Shown: piece by piece, positions 45,514-53,970 of the stretch
Numbering within the stretch: position 1 is the stretch's first letter
Layout: each line of letters begins with the position of its first letter
Assembly: GCA_030530315.1 (NCBI GenBank)
Contig: JAUMVG010000009.1
Span: 1 to 63,948, forward strand
Direction of reading: 5' to 3'
DNA: 63,948 nucleotides
Source of the DNA: Clostridia bacterium
Lineage (GTDB): Bacteria; Bacillota; Clostridia; Christensenellales; Aristaeellaceae
Notes under the pieces: model-generated
What the model was told of the DNA's origin: nothing
Seen by the model: only the letters and a program-made list of their open reading frames with translations
The model's database searches: none
Position numbers and translations under genes: made by a program

Positions 45514-47535
45514 ATGAAGCGCTATACGATTCCACTGATCGCTCTGCTGGTCATGCTGGCCCTTTTTGTAGGGTCCGTCATGTCCTCGGCAGAGCCTACG
45601 GAGGATGAAGCCTGGCAGGCGGATATACTGAAGCTGATGAATCCTGCGAGCGCGCCGACCACCACCAGCGTGCGCTTTGACCGGAAGCCCGCGAGCGCCG
45701 AGGTCGGGACCCGGACCTACGCCCAGGAGCTGGTGAGCAGCAACGGCGACATGCTGTGCGTGGAATTCCATTTCGCGCTGGACGGCATTGAGCTGGGAGA
45801 GGGCCAGTGGGCCACCATCACCCAGTGGCTGAAGGCGCTGGTGCTCAGCTCCGTGCAAAACGTGCAGGCCGATTCCGAGTCGCTGGCCCACGTGGTCGCC
45901 GACGCCTACCGCGTCCGCCGCGCCGCGGCGCAGCCGGGGGAGACCGGGCTGCCCGCCTGGGCCTTCCCGCAGCTTCTGCTTCAGGAGGTCACGGCCACGG
46001 TGCCCTACTACCCCGAACTGAAGCTGGACGTCAACGGCGCGGCCACCCAGCGCCTGCAGCAGAGGCTGATCCTGCTGGGCTACCTGAACGATAAGGCGGA
46101 CGGCTACTACGGCGCGAACACCCGGGCCGCGGTGATGCAGCTGGAGGAATACGTGCGCCAGCTGGAACAGGACGCGATCGACGCCCGCTTCGGGCCGGCT
46201 CCCGTGGCGGCCGAAGGCGCGGCTTCGAACGATGAAATGGACGCGGCTGGCGGCGCGGTGACGGCGCTGTCCGTCGAAGTGAGCGCGTCGGCGGAGGAGG
46301 CGGCGTCCGTCGGAACGAACGCGGAACCCGCACGGCCCTCCCCGGTGACGCCGGTGGACGGCGTCGCGGACCACCTGCTGCAGGCCTATCTGTTCAGCGA
46401 CGACTTCCGGGTGTGCCGCAGGGCCCTGCAGACCGGTGACGAGGGCAGCGACGTCAGCCGCGTGCAGACCCGGCTGGTTCGGATGGGCTATACCACCGAC
46501 GCCACGGACGGCATCTACGGCGGCGGCACCGCGCGGTCGGTGCGCGTGTTCCAGTACTACAACGGGCTGGACCAGACCGGCGTGGCGGACGCGGCCACCC
46601 AGGCGCTGCTGTTTTCGGACAAGGCGAAGGCCCCTGACAACGCCATGCTGGCCCTGGGCTCCTCCGGCGACGCGGTCTCCAGGCTGCAAAAGCGCCTGCG
46701 GGTGCTGGGCTTTGCTTCCATCGCGGTGGATGGCGGCTACGGCAACTCCACCAAGTCCGGCGTAGAGACCCTCCAGGCTTATATGCGGGAGATGGAGCAG
46801 GAGGCCCTGGCGGCCTCCGCGGACGCGGCGGAGGGCGGTGTGACCGTGGAGGTCAACGGCGTGGCGGACCCGCTGCTGCTGGACGCCTTCTATTCGGAGC
46901 AGTTCCCGGCCATCCCGGCTGCCATGTCCAGCGGCTCCCAGGGGCGCGACGTGGTGCGCCTCCAGCGCCGGCTGGCCTGCCTGGAGTACTACTACAGCGC
47001 CCTGGACGGCCAGTATGGCTCCGGCACGGCGGCGGCGGTCACCGCCTTCCAGCGCCGGAACGGCCTGGCGGAGACCGGCACCGCGGACACGAACACCCTC
47101 GCCGTGCTGTTTGACGAGAACGCCAAGAAGGCGCTGAAGCCCTATGTGCTGAAGGTCAGCGTCGACGACCAGCGGGTGTATGCCTACGCGCCGGACAGCA
47201 ACGGCGATTACACGGAGCTGGTGCGCACGATGAAGTGCTCCACGGGCCGCAGCGGCTCGCCGACGCCGAAGGGCACCTTCCAGGACGGCACCGGCCCCGG
47301 CGCGCGGTGGCACTACTTCACCAAGTTCAGCTGCTGGGCCCAGTACGCCTACTATATCCAGGGGGACATCATGTTCCACTCGGTGCTGTACAACCAGAAG
47401 GACGGCAGGGTGACCCAGAGCTCCGTCAACCACCTGGGCAGCAGGGCCTCCCACGGCTGCGTGCGCCTGAGCGTGGAGGACGCCAAGTGGATCTGGAACA
47501 ACTGCCCGACCAACACGAAGGTCATCGTCTATTGA
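45514..47535 (+). CDS. L,D-transpeptidase with three peptidoglycan-binding domains
   Basis: 673 aa, exported (MKRYTIPLIALLVMLALFVGSVMSSA). Three PG_binding_1-type repeats are visible, near 180 (QRLQQRLILLGYLNDKADGY), 325 (SRVQTRLVRMGYTTDATDGI) with a companion near 395, and 490 (VVRLQRRLACLEYYYSALDG). The C-terminal YkuD domain has HSVLYNQ and the catalytic SHGCVRLS near residue 650. It would make 3-3 cross-links or anchor proteins to the wall. GGGAGG precedes the ATG. Divergent from the C11 peptidase gene. Confidence 0.92.
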   Translation: MKRYTIPLIALLVMLALFVGSVMSSAEPTEDEAWQADILKLMNPASAPTTTSVRFDRKPASAEVGTRTYAQELVSSNGDMLCVEFHFALDGIELGEGQWATITQWLKALVLSSVQNVQADSESLAHVVADAYRVRRAAAQPGETGLPAWAFPQLLLQEVTATVPYYPELKLDVNGAATQRLQQRLILLGYLNDKADGYYGANTRAAVMQLEEYVRQLEQDAIDARFGPAPVAAEGAASNDEMDAAGGAVTALSVEVSASAEEAASVGTNAEPARPSPVTPVDGVADHLLQAYLFSDDFRVCRRALQTGDEGSDVSRVQTRLVRMGYTTDATDGIYGGGTARSVRVFQYYNGLDQTGVADAATQALLFSDKAKAPDNAMLALGSSGDAVSRLQKRLRVLGFASIAVDGGYGNSTKSGVETLQAYMREMEQEALAASADAAEGGVTVEVNGVADPLLLDAFYSEQFPAIPAAMSSGSQGRDVVRLQRRLACLEYYYSALDGQYGSGTAAAVTAFQRRNGLAETGTADTNTLAVLFDENAKKALKPYVLKVSVDDQRVYAYAPDSNGDYTELVRTMKCSTGRSGSPTPKGTFQDGTGPGARWHYFTKFSCWAQYAYYIQGDIMFHSVLYNQKDGRVTQSSVNHLGSRASHGCVRLSVEDAKWIWNNCPTNTKVIVY

Positions 47536-47578
47536 CGCCGCTTTCCCCTAAAGCGCCAAAAGAAAGACCAACTATTAA

Positions 47579-47707
47579 AGATCCTTCGCCCTGCCCAGCA
47601 TGACCTTTGGATACCCAAATGTCGCCCTGAGCAAGAAAAGATCCTTCGCCCTGCCCGGGATGACTTGCGGATACCGCAAGGTCATCCTGAGCGAAGCGAA
47701 GGATCTT
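47579..47707. repeat. Three GTCATCCTGAGCG-type arms
   Basis: 47579-47604 and 47639-47664 in one orientation (AGATCCTTCGCCCTGCC...), 47681-47706 inverted (GTCATCCTGAGCGAAGCGAAG...), in the gap between the convergent L,D-transpeptidase and lipoprotein genes. They can fold and may act as the terminators. Confidence 0.8.
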
Positions 47708-47748
47708 CTGTTGCACAATAAAACAATGACAAATGCCCGATGGGCCGA

Positions 47749-48654
47749 TCATTCCTCCACCAGCGTCACCGACTTCACCATGTAGCGCAGCACGCTCTCC
47801 AGCGCCGCGTAATCCTCGTAGGAGGCGCAGAAGTGGAGCACGTAGAGCCGGCGACCCACGGCGCAGCCGATCACGAAGCCCTTCACCTCGGTGTCGCCGG
47901 AGTAGGCCAGGTAGGTGTTGGACATGGCAGGCTTGCCCATGAAGGTGTCCTCGGAGTTGGGCGTGCCTGCCTCGAAGGTGGAGGCATCGTACTGGCGGTA
48001 GACCATCCGCATGTAGGAGGTCAGCTCGTTGGTCATCGCCAGGCCCTCGGGGGAGTGCACCAGCTGCTTGGCCGTGATGGCGATGCGGGCCGGGAACTCA
48101 CCGGCCTCGACCTTTTCCCGGAAGCAGACGGTGTAGACGCCGGGGACGTTCTCCCAGTGGGAGGGGTAGTTGAAGGTGAAGCCCAGGCTGGTGTCGATCA
48201 GCGCGGAGAACTGATAGGTGCTGGGATCGATCTGCGCGACGTTCGATGCGGGTGACTGGGCGGTGGGCGCGTCCTGTCCGCCCTCGTCCGCGCCGGCCAG
48301 GACGTCCTGACCGCCTTCGTCGGCGCCCGCGAGGGCGCTGCCGCCATCCTCGGCGCCGGTCGGCGTGCCGCCGTCGTCGCCGTTGATCAGCGCGTCGATG
48401 CTGAAGTAATCCTCCTCGCCCAGGTCGCCGCCGCCCTCGATGGGCTCCGGGGGCTCCAGGGTGGGCATGTCCTCCAGCGCCTGGCTCTGGTCCACCTCTC
48501 CGTGGCTGCCCTCGCCATTCTCGGGCACGGGGGTGTTTTCCGGCGAGGCGGCCTGCTGCGCGCCGGAATCCGGCTGCCCGCCGCCCCTGGAACAGGCCGT
48601 GAGGGCGCAGGCGCACAGCGCGCAGACCAGCAATAGGCATATGTGCTTCTTCAA
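47749..48654 (-). CDS. Hypothetical lipoprotein
   Basis: 301 aa. A lipoprotein signal (MKKHICLLLVCALCACALTAC, lipobox LTAC) is followed by about 110 low-complexity residues rich in Gly, Glu, Asp and Pro, with a tandem repeat AGADEGGQD(V/A). The C-terminal domain (about 145-301, FSALIDTSLGFTFNYPSHWE...) resembles PsbP/MOG1-like folded domains of surface lipoproteins, but no specific family is certain. It starts 52 bp downstream of murC on the same strand. Role unknown. Confidence 0.75.
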   Translation of the reverse strand: MKKHICLLLVCALCACALTACSRGGGQPDSGAQQAASPENTPVPENGEGSHGEVDQSQALEDMPTLEPPEPIEGGGDLGEEDYFSIDALINGDDGGTPTGAEDGGSALAGADEGGQDVLAGADEGGQDAPTAQSPASNVAQIDPSTYQFSALIDTSLGFTFNYPSHWENVPGVYTVCFREKVEAGEFPARIAITAKQLVHSPEGLAMTNELTSYMRMVYRQYDASTFEAGTPNSEDTFMGKPAMSNTYLAYSGDTEVKGFVIGCAVGRRLYVLHFCASYEDYAALESVLRYMVKSVTLVEE

Positions 48655-48706
48655 AGCGGTATCCTCCGTGTCGGGCGCGTGCCGCGCCGCGGTGTTTTCG
48701 CTGGGA

Positions 48707-50101
48707 TTATTTCGCCGTGTCGCCGTGCAGGGCGATCTGCTCGTTCAACAGGTCGATGTCGCCGCAGCCGTGGCTGATCATCAGGTCCCCGGGCTGCCAG
48801 TGGGCGCGGAGATAGGCCTCGGCGTCGTCAAAGGTGGGGGTCAGCACCACGTCCACGCCCCGGGCGCGGATGGGCTCCAGCAGCATCTCGGAGCGGATGT
48901 CCCCGGGGTCGACCTCCCGGGCGGCGCAGATGTCGGTGATCAGCAGGCGGTCCACGCCGTCGAAGGTGGTCACGAAGGCGTCGAACAGCGTCTTGGTGCG
49001 GGAGTAGGTGTGGGGCTGCCACACGGACCAGAGGGTCCTGTGGGGCTGCAGGGCCGCGATCTTCAGCGCGTTCTTGATCTCCGCCGGGTTGTGGCCGTAG
49101 TCGGTGTAGCACTTCACGCCGTCGGTGACGCTGGTCAGCTCGAAGCGGCGATGGGCGCCCACGAAGCTCTCCAGGGCTTCGGCGACCTTCTTCATGTCCA
49201 GCCCGCGGATGTAGGCCACGCAGATCACGGCCAGGGCGTCCAGCATGTTGGCCTCGCTGGGCACGTTCAGGTGGAACTCGCCCAGGGACATGCCGTTCAG
49301 CGCGGCGGTGAAGCTGGCGCAGCCGTGCTCGTCGTACTTCAGGTACACCGGGCGCAGCATGCACTGCTCGCCCAGGCCGTAGGTCATGGAGCTGCAGGCG
49401 GCGTTTTCGCACACGCGGCGGGCGCGGGGATCGTCACCCCAGGCAACGCACCAGCCGGTGGGGGGCACCAGCGCGGCGTAGCGGGCGAAAGCGGCCTCGA
49501 TGTCGTCGATGTCCTTGTAGAAGTCCAGGTGATCCTCGTCGATGTTCAGTATGACGGCGATGTTGGGCTTGAAGTGCAGGAAGCTGGCGTTGTACTCGCA
49601 GGCCTCGCAGATGAAGTCGTGGCTGCCGCCCACCCGGGTGGAGCCGCCGATGAAGTCCAGCTCGCCGCCGATGTGGATGGTGGGGTCGGCCCCCGCCTGC
49701 ATGAACGCCTGGGCGAGCATGGAGGTGGTGGTGGTCTTGCCGTGGGTGCCGCTGATGCCCACCGCGAAGGGATAGCCCTCCATCAGCTGGCCGATCAGGT
49801 CGCAGCGCTCGATCTGGGGGATGCCCAGCCGCGCGGCCTCGGCGCGCTCCGCGTTGTCCGGGGAGATGGCGGCGGAGTAGACGATGACGTCCGCGCCGTG
49901 GACATTTTCGGCGTCGTGCCCGATGTGGACGGGGATGCCGGCCTCCACCAGGTGCTCCGTCTTGTGGGATTTGGTGCGGTCGGAGCCGGTGACCTGGTAG
50001 CCGGTCTGCTTCAAAAACAGCGCGAGCCCGGACATAGAGCTGCCTCCGATGCCGATGAAGTGCGCGCGCCGGTGCTGGTAGTCGAATATATTAGCGGCCA
50101 T
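48707..50101 (-). CDS. murC: UDP-N-acetylmuramate--L-alanine ligase
   Basis: Adds L-Ala to UDP-MurNAc in peptidoglycan synthesis. 464 aa. Visible: HFIGIGGSSMSGLA (UDP site), GISGTHGKTTTTSML (ATP P-loop), NIDEDHLDFY, YTDYGHNPAEIK and WQPHTYSRTKTLF. The ATG at 50101 has GGGAGG 6 nt upstream; the apparent 46-codon upstream extension runs through a dispersed repeat and is rejected. Confidence 0.95.
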   Translation of the reverse strand: MAANIFDYQHRRAHFIGIGGSSMSGLALFLKQTGYQVTGSDRTKSHKTEHLVEAGIPVHIGHDAENVHGADVIVYSAAISPDNAERAEAARLGIPQIERCDLIGQLMEGYPFAVGISGTHGKTTTTSMLAQAFMQAGADPTIHIGGELDFIGGSTRVGGSHDFICEACEYNASFLHFKPNIAVILNIDEDHLDFYKDIDDIEAAFARYAALVPPTGWCVAWGDDPRARRVCENAACSSMTYGLGEQCMLRPVYLKYDEHGCASFTAALNGMSLGEFHLNVPSEANMLDALAVICVAYIRGLDMKKVAEALESFVGAHRRFELTSVTDGVKCYTDYGHNPAEIKNALKIAALQPHRTLWSVWQPHTYSRTKTLFDAFVTTFDGVDRLLITDICAAREVDPGDIRSEMLLEPIRARGVDVVLTPTFDDAEAYLRAHWQPGDLMISHGCGDIDLLNEQIALHGDTAK

Positions 50102-50153
50102 GATGAGCCCTCCCGTAGACATGACGGCGCGGCGGGGCGCCGTTTGTTCTCCA

Positions 50154-50227
50154 TGGAATTGGTCGTGATCGGGAAAACGAAACGCTTTCCGGGCCGGCGC
50201 TTCCGGAGGGACGCGCCGACAATTCTT
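50154..50227. repeat. Dispersed ~75-bp element, copy 3
   Basis: GGAATTGGTCGTGATCGG..., with the core AACGCTTTCCGGGCCGGC and the end ACGCGCCGACAATTC. Related to 52998-53074 (same orientation), 40878-40935 (inverse, internally shortened) and the end fragment at 34-54. Confidence 0.75.
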
Positions 50228-50291
50228 ATTATAATTCAAAAAGCGGCGTCCTGCAAGCGCAACATCGGGGCCATCGGGAAATGAAGGTTAA

Positions 50292-50380
50292 ATGTTCGGG
50301 CACTCTGACCGATTTTGCACAAACCTGCCCAAATTCTAACAATGCCGAATTATAATGGAGAAAATACCAAAATAATTCGG
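50292..50380 (+). promoter_or_regulatory. PurBox-like operators before purR
   Basis: CCGAATTAT (50345-50353) and its exact inverse ATAATTCGG (50372-50380) are 18 bp apart, and an inverse CCGAACAT lies at 50299-50292. These resemble Bacillus PurBoxes (CCGAAC-type). A TATAAT at 50351-50356 sits inside the first box, so PurR would repress its own gene (inference). Confidence 0.62.
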
Positions 50381-50397
50381 AATTGGAGCCTGAAAGC

Positions 50398-51222
50398 ATG
50401 GACAAGATCAAGCGCAACGAGCGCCTCGGGGCGATGACGAGGATACTGATGGACACGCCCAACCGCATCCACACCCTCAGCGAGTTCTGCGAGCTGTTCG
50501 GAGCCGCAAAGTCTACGATCAGCGAGGACATCGACCTGGTGAGCGCCTCCTTCGAGCGGTTTGACCTTGGCCGGATCGAGACCGTCGCCGGGGCCGCGGG
50601 CGGCGTGCGCTATCGCGCCATCCTCAGCCCGAAGAAGGTTCGGACTATCCTGAACGATGTGTCCCGCAGGCTGTCTGAGCCGGGACGCATGCTGCCCGGC
50701 GGCTTCCTGTATACCTCGGACATCTCCGCGGAGAGCATCATCGCCCAGCAGATGGGCGAGATCCTCGCCGCCCAGTACTATGACCGTCAGCCCCACTTCG
50801 TGCTGACCATGGAGACCAAGGGCATTCCCATCGCTCTGATGACCGCGCGGATGCTGGACGTGCCGCTGGTGATCGCCCGCCGCGACAGCCGCGCCTATGA
50901 GGGCAGCGCCGTGAAGATCAACTACATCGCGGGCGGCGGCAGCGAGCGCATCGAGACCATGGCGCTGGCCCGCCGCGCGGTGCAGCCCGGCCAGCGGGCG
51001 CTGATCATCGACGACTTCATGAAGGGCGGCGGCACGCTGCAGGGCATGGTCGACCTGATGAAAGAGTTCCTGGCCGAGGTCGTGGGCGTGGGCGTGATGA
51101 TCTCCACCGCCAAGCCGGAGGCGAAGCGGGTGGAGGGCGCGCGCTCGCTGCTGATCCTCGAGGGCTTCGACGCCGACACCGGCAAGGCCATCGTGCATCC
51201 CGCGCAGGAGTTTGAAGAGTGA
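50398..51222 (+). CDS. purR: Purine operon repressor PurR
   Basis: 274 aa. An N-terminal winged helix ([36 protein letters not shown]-type helix) is fused to a phosphoribosyltransferase-fold domain whose PRPP motif [13 protein letters not shown] is intact. In Bacillus, PRPP or ppGpp-related ligands set its binding to PurBoxes. The ATG at 50398 has GGAG upstream. Two inverted PurBox-like sites precede it. Confidence 0.93.
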   Translation: MDKIKRNERLGAMTRILMDTPNRIHTLSEFCELFGAAKSTISEDIDLVSASFERFDLGRIETVAGAAGGVRYRAILSPKKVRTILNDVSRRLSEPGRMLPGGFLYTSDISAESIIAQQMGEILAAQYYDRQPHFVLTMETKGIPIALMTARMLDVPLVIARRDSRAYEGSAVKINYIAGGGSERIETMALARRAVQPGQRALIIDDFMKGGGTLQGMVDLMKEFLAEVVGVGVMISTAKPEAKRVEGARSLLILEGFDADTGKAIVHPAQEFEE

Positions 51223-51265
51223 GCGCCGACCACTGCGCGATCACAGAAATTTGACACATTTGTTA

Positions 51266-51294
51266 TTGTGTTTTTTGTCAGGATCGTATATAAT
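51266..51294 (+). promoter_or_regulatory. upp promoter
   Basis: TTGTGT (51266-51271), 17 nt, TATAAT (51289-51294). TGACA (51252-51256) and TGTCA (51276-51280) flank the -35 as an inverted pair. Confidence 0.68.
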
Positions 51295-51331
51295 TTATCG
51301 AGGATTGAGTTTAAGTGGGAGGGTAAAATAC

Positions 51332-51961
51332 ATGAGCAAAGTCGTTGTGGTTGATCATCCCCTTGTACAGCATAAGCTGACCCTGATGCGCGATAAGGAC
51401 TGCGGCAACAAGGATTTCCGCCAGCTGCTGGAAGAAATCACCATGCTGATGGGCTACGAGGTGACCCGTGACCTGCCGATGGAGGAGATCGAGATCGAGA
51501 CCCCCATCTGCAAGTGCAAGTCCAAGATCATCGCCGGTAAGAAGGTGGGCATCGTGCCGATCCTGCGCGCCGGTCTGGGCATGGTCAACGGCATGCTGAA
51601 CCTGGTTCCGACGGCCAAGGTGGGCCACATCGGCCTGTACCGCGACCCCGAGACCCATCTGCCCGTGGAATACTACTGCAAGCTGCCCTATGACGTGGCC
51701 GAGCGCGACCTGATCGTCGTCGACCCGATGCTGGCCACCGGCGGTTCCTCCGTCGCCGCCATCGACTTCATCAAGAAGCGCGGCTGCAAGTCCATTACCC
51801 TGATGTGCCTGGTGGGCTGCCCCGAGGGCGTGGAAGCCGTGCAGAAGGCCCATCCCGATGTGGATATCTACATCGCGGCCATCGACGAAAAGCTGAACGA
51901 GAACAAGTACATCATTCCCGGCCTCGGCGATGCGGGCGACCGCCTGTTCGGCACCAAGTAA
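51332..51961 (+). CDS. upp: Uracil phosphoribosyltransferase
   Basis: Pyrimidine salvage, uracil plus PRPP to UMP. 209 aa. [16 protein letters not shown] at the start, [12 protein letters not shown], the PRPP loop [18 protein letters not shown] and the C-terminal [15 protein letters not shown] uracil-binding block are all diagnostic. GGGAGGG before the ATG. It has its own promoter and a strong terminator. Confidence 0.97.
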   Translation: MSKVVVVDHPLVQHKLTLMRDKDCGNKDFRQLLEEITMLMGYEVTRDLPMEEIEIETPICKCKSKIIAGKKVGIVPILRAGLGMVNGMLNLVPTAKVGHIGLYRDPETHLPVEYYCKLPYDVAERDLIVVDPMLATGGSSVAAIDFIKKRGCKSITLMCLVGCPEGVEAVQKAHPDVDIYIAAIDEKLNENKYIIPGLGDAGDRLFGTK

Positions 51962-51973
51962 ACCCCAAAAAAC

Positions 51974-52019
51974 AAAGCCTGCGCGCAGCGGCCCATATGC
52001 CATGCGCGCGGGCTTTTTT
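51974..52019 (+). terminator. upp terminator
   Basis: 14-bp stem (arm AAAGCCTGCGCGCA, one G-U) around a 15-nt loop, ending in a 6-T run. Confidence 0.85.
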
Positions 52020-52064
52020 ACAATTCATATGATTGATTGCGGCATGAGCCGCGGGGAGGATGCC

Positions 52065-52940
52065 ATGTCCGATTACAACCGGCCGTCGGCAGAGCTGCGC
52101 GCCCGCGTGGCGCTGGAGAAGCACGGCTTTCACACCACCCACAGCCTGGGCCAGAACTTCCTGCTCAGCGAGTCCCTGCTGGGGCACCTGCTGGACGCGG
52201 CGGAGATCACTCCCGGCGACCGCGTGCTGGAGATCGGCCCCGGGGCCGGGGTGATGACCAGCCTGCTGGCGGAGCGCGCCGAGCGCGTGCTGGCGGTGGA
52301 GCTGGACCGCGGCCTGGAGCCGGTGCTCTCGGAGGTGCTGGAGGGCGTTGAGAACGTCGAGGTGGTCTACCAGGACGCCATGAAGGCCGACCTGCGCGCC
52401 ATGATGGGGGAGGACCCCTACCGCGTGGTGGCTAACCTGCCGTACTACATCACCTCGGACGTGCTGGTGAAGCTGGCGACCGCGGAGCACGCCCCGGAGA
52501 GCGTCTGCATCATGGTGCAGAAGGAGGCCGCCGAGCGGGTGATGTCCGCGCCGGGGAGCAAGAGCTGGTGCGCCATGGCCGCCACGGTTCGGTTCTACGG
52601 CGAGGCACGGGTGCTGGAGGAGGTGCCGCCGGAGGCCTTCAATCCGCCGCCACACGTGATGAGCTGCTTCATGCGCATCGACCGCCATTCCCGGCCGCCG
52701 GTGGTCCCGAAGGACCGGGCGTTGTTCCTGAGGCTGATCAACGCGGCCTTCGCCATGCGGCGCAAGACGCTGGCCAACAACCTGAAGGCCGGCTTCGGGA
52801 TCAGCCAGGAGGCTGCCCGGGAGATCCTGCTGGCGGCGGACGTGGACGAGCGGGTCCGGGGCGAGGCACTGGACCTGGAGGCACTGTGCCGCGTGGCGGA
52901 CGCCCTGGCGGAGCGCCTGGCACTGGACAAGATAATATGA
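52065..52940 (+). CDS. ksgA: 16S rRNA (A1518/A1519) dimethyltransferase
   Basis: Dimethylates two adenosines near the 3' end of 16S rRNA, a late 30S assembly check. 291 aa. HSLGQNFLLSE, the SAM motif VLEIGPGAGVMT, AVELDRGL, and the catalytic VVANLPYYITSDVL (NLPY) are present; PPPHVMSCFMRI and the C-terminal helical domain follow. The ATG at 52065 has GGGGAGG 5 nt upstream. Confidence 0.96.
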   Translation: MSDYNRPSAELRARVALEKHGFHTTHSLGQNFLLSESLLGHLLDAAEITPGDRVLEIGPGAGVMTSLLAERAERVLAVELDRGLEPVLSEVLEGVENVEVVYQDAMKADLRAMMGEDPYRVVANLPYYITSDVLVKLATAEHAPESVCIMVQKEAAERVMSAPGSKSWCAMAATVRFYGEARVLEEVPPEAFNPPPHVMSCFMRIDRHSRPPVVPKDRALFLRLINAAFAMRRKTLANNLKAGFGISQEAAREILLAADVDERVRGEALDLEALCRVADALAERLALDKII

Positions 52941-52944
52941 GGTT

Positions 52945-52991
52945 CGCGGCGGTCGCGCCCGGGCAATGAGCCCGACGGCACGACCGCCGCG
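52945..52991 (+). terminator. Possible ksgA terminator
   Basis: 11-bp GC stem (CGCGGCGGTCG with CGACCGCCGCG) enclosing an inner GGGC...GCCC pair; only CTTTG follows, so termination may be weak. A dispersed element follows at 52998. Confidence 0.45.
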
Positions 52992-52997
52992 CTTTGC

Positions 52998-53074
52998 TGG
53001 AATTGCACGTGAATAAGAAAACGGAACGCTTTCCGGGTCGGCTGGTTTTGAAGGAACACGTCAACAATCAATTG
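52998..53074. repeat. Dispersed ~75-bp element, copy 4
   Basis: GGAATTGCACGTGAATAAG..., core AACGCTTTCCGGGTCGGC, end GGAACACGTCAACAATCA; same orientation as 50154-50227. Confidence 0.75.
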
Positions 53075-53175
53075 GAGTTGTACCTGATTGATAATCATTG
53101 CAAGCGACGGGATATAATAAATCACAATACCTGGAAAAGAAATTGAGTAAAATCCTCCAAAATAGGCTGATAATA

Positions 53176-53204
53176 TTGAAATCTGTTCCCGGATATGTTA
53201 TGAT
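53176..53204 (+). promoter_or_regulatory. Promoter of the CBS / alarmone synthetase pair
   Basis: TTGAAA (53176-53181), 17 nt, TATGAT (53199-53204) with an extended TGT before the -10. Confidence 0.7.
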
Positions 53205-53225
53205 GAGATTAAAGAGGTGAGCGGA

Positions 53226-53945
53226 TTGGCGATGGACGGCGGGTTGCGGGCGGAACAGTTCCTGAGGCTGTTCCGAATGCTGGAGGGGGCGCTGGAGAGG
53301 CGCTACGCCGGCAAAAAGACCGGCTCCAGCAGCGTCGTGATCGAGTATCTGCACGACGCGGACAGCGAGCCCTGGCGCGCGGAGCTCGACATGTGCCGCG
53401 AGATCCGCAACCTGCTCTCCCATAACGCGGACGGCGACGGCGAGCCGGTAGTGGAGCCCTCCGAGGCCGTGGTGGAGCTGCTGCGGCAGATCCTGGAATA
53501 CGTCCAGCGGCCCCGGCTGGCCATCGACTTTGGCACGCCTCAGGAAAAGATCGTGTTTGCCCATCCCAACGATTCCGCGCTGGACGTGCTGCGGCACATG
53601 CTTCGGATGGGCTATTCCCATGTCCCCGTGCGGGACAGGTCCGGCCTGGTGGGCGTGTTCAGCGCGGGCAGCCTGATGGCCTATGTGGGCAGCACGGGCC
53701 TCGACAGGCTCAACGACAGCCTGCGCATCGGGGAACTGAAGCGGGCCATCGAGTTCGGCGAGGAGCGCAGCGAGAAGTACCTGTTCCTGCCGGAGGATGC
53801 CATGCTGCTCACCGTGCGGAACGCCTTTGAAAAGCGCCGGGAGCGCAACAGCCACCTGGCGGCGGTATTCATCACCCGGGACGGCACCCAGCAATCCGAG
53901 GTGCTGGCCATGCTGACGCCCTGGGACGTAATCAAGGACGGCTGA
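53226..53945 (+). CDS. CBS-pair protein with N-terminal HEPN-like helical domain
   Basis: 239 aa. Residues about 1-95 are helical and contain CREIRNLLSHNA, whose RNLLSH fits the HEPN-type R-x4-H motif. Residues about 100-235 hold two CBS motifs: FAHPNDSALDVLRHMLRMGYSHVPVRDRSGLVGVFS and the degenerate LFLPEDAMLLTVRNAFEKRRERNSHLAAVFI. CBS pairs bind adenine nucleotides such as AMP, ATP or c-di-AMP; the CbpB/DarB proteins of Bacillota bind c-di-AMP and stimulate Rel. A TTG start has GAGGTG 6 nt upstream; the ATG at 53232 is an alternative. The alarmone synthetase gene follows after 25 bp, so the two are probably one operon. Confidence 0.78.
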   Translation: MAMDGGLRAEQFLRLFRMLEGALERRYAGKKTGSSSVVIEYLHDADSEPWRAELDMCREIRNLLSHNADGDGEPVVEPSEAVVELLRQILEYVQRPRLAIDFGTPQEKIVFAHPNDSALDVLRHMLRMGYSHVPVRDRSGLVGVFSAGSLMAYVGSTGLDRLNDSLRIGELKRAIEFGEERSEKYLFLPEDAMLLTVRNAFEKRRERNSHLAAVFITRDGTQQSEVLAMLTPWDVIKDG

Positions 53946-53970
53946 TCGCAAAGACAGCCTGGAGGCGCCT

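Noticed and set aside
50102-50239. 46-codon N-terminal extension of MurC
   Set aside because: It lies in a dispersed repeat; the ATG at 50101 has a proper SD and matches the known N terminus.
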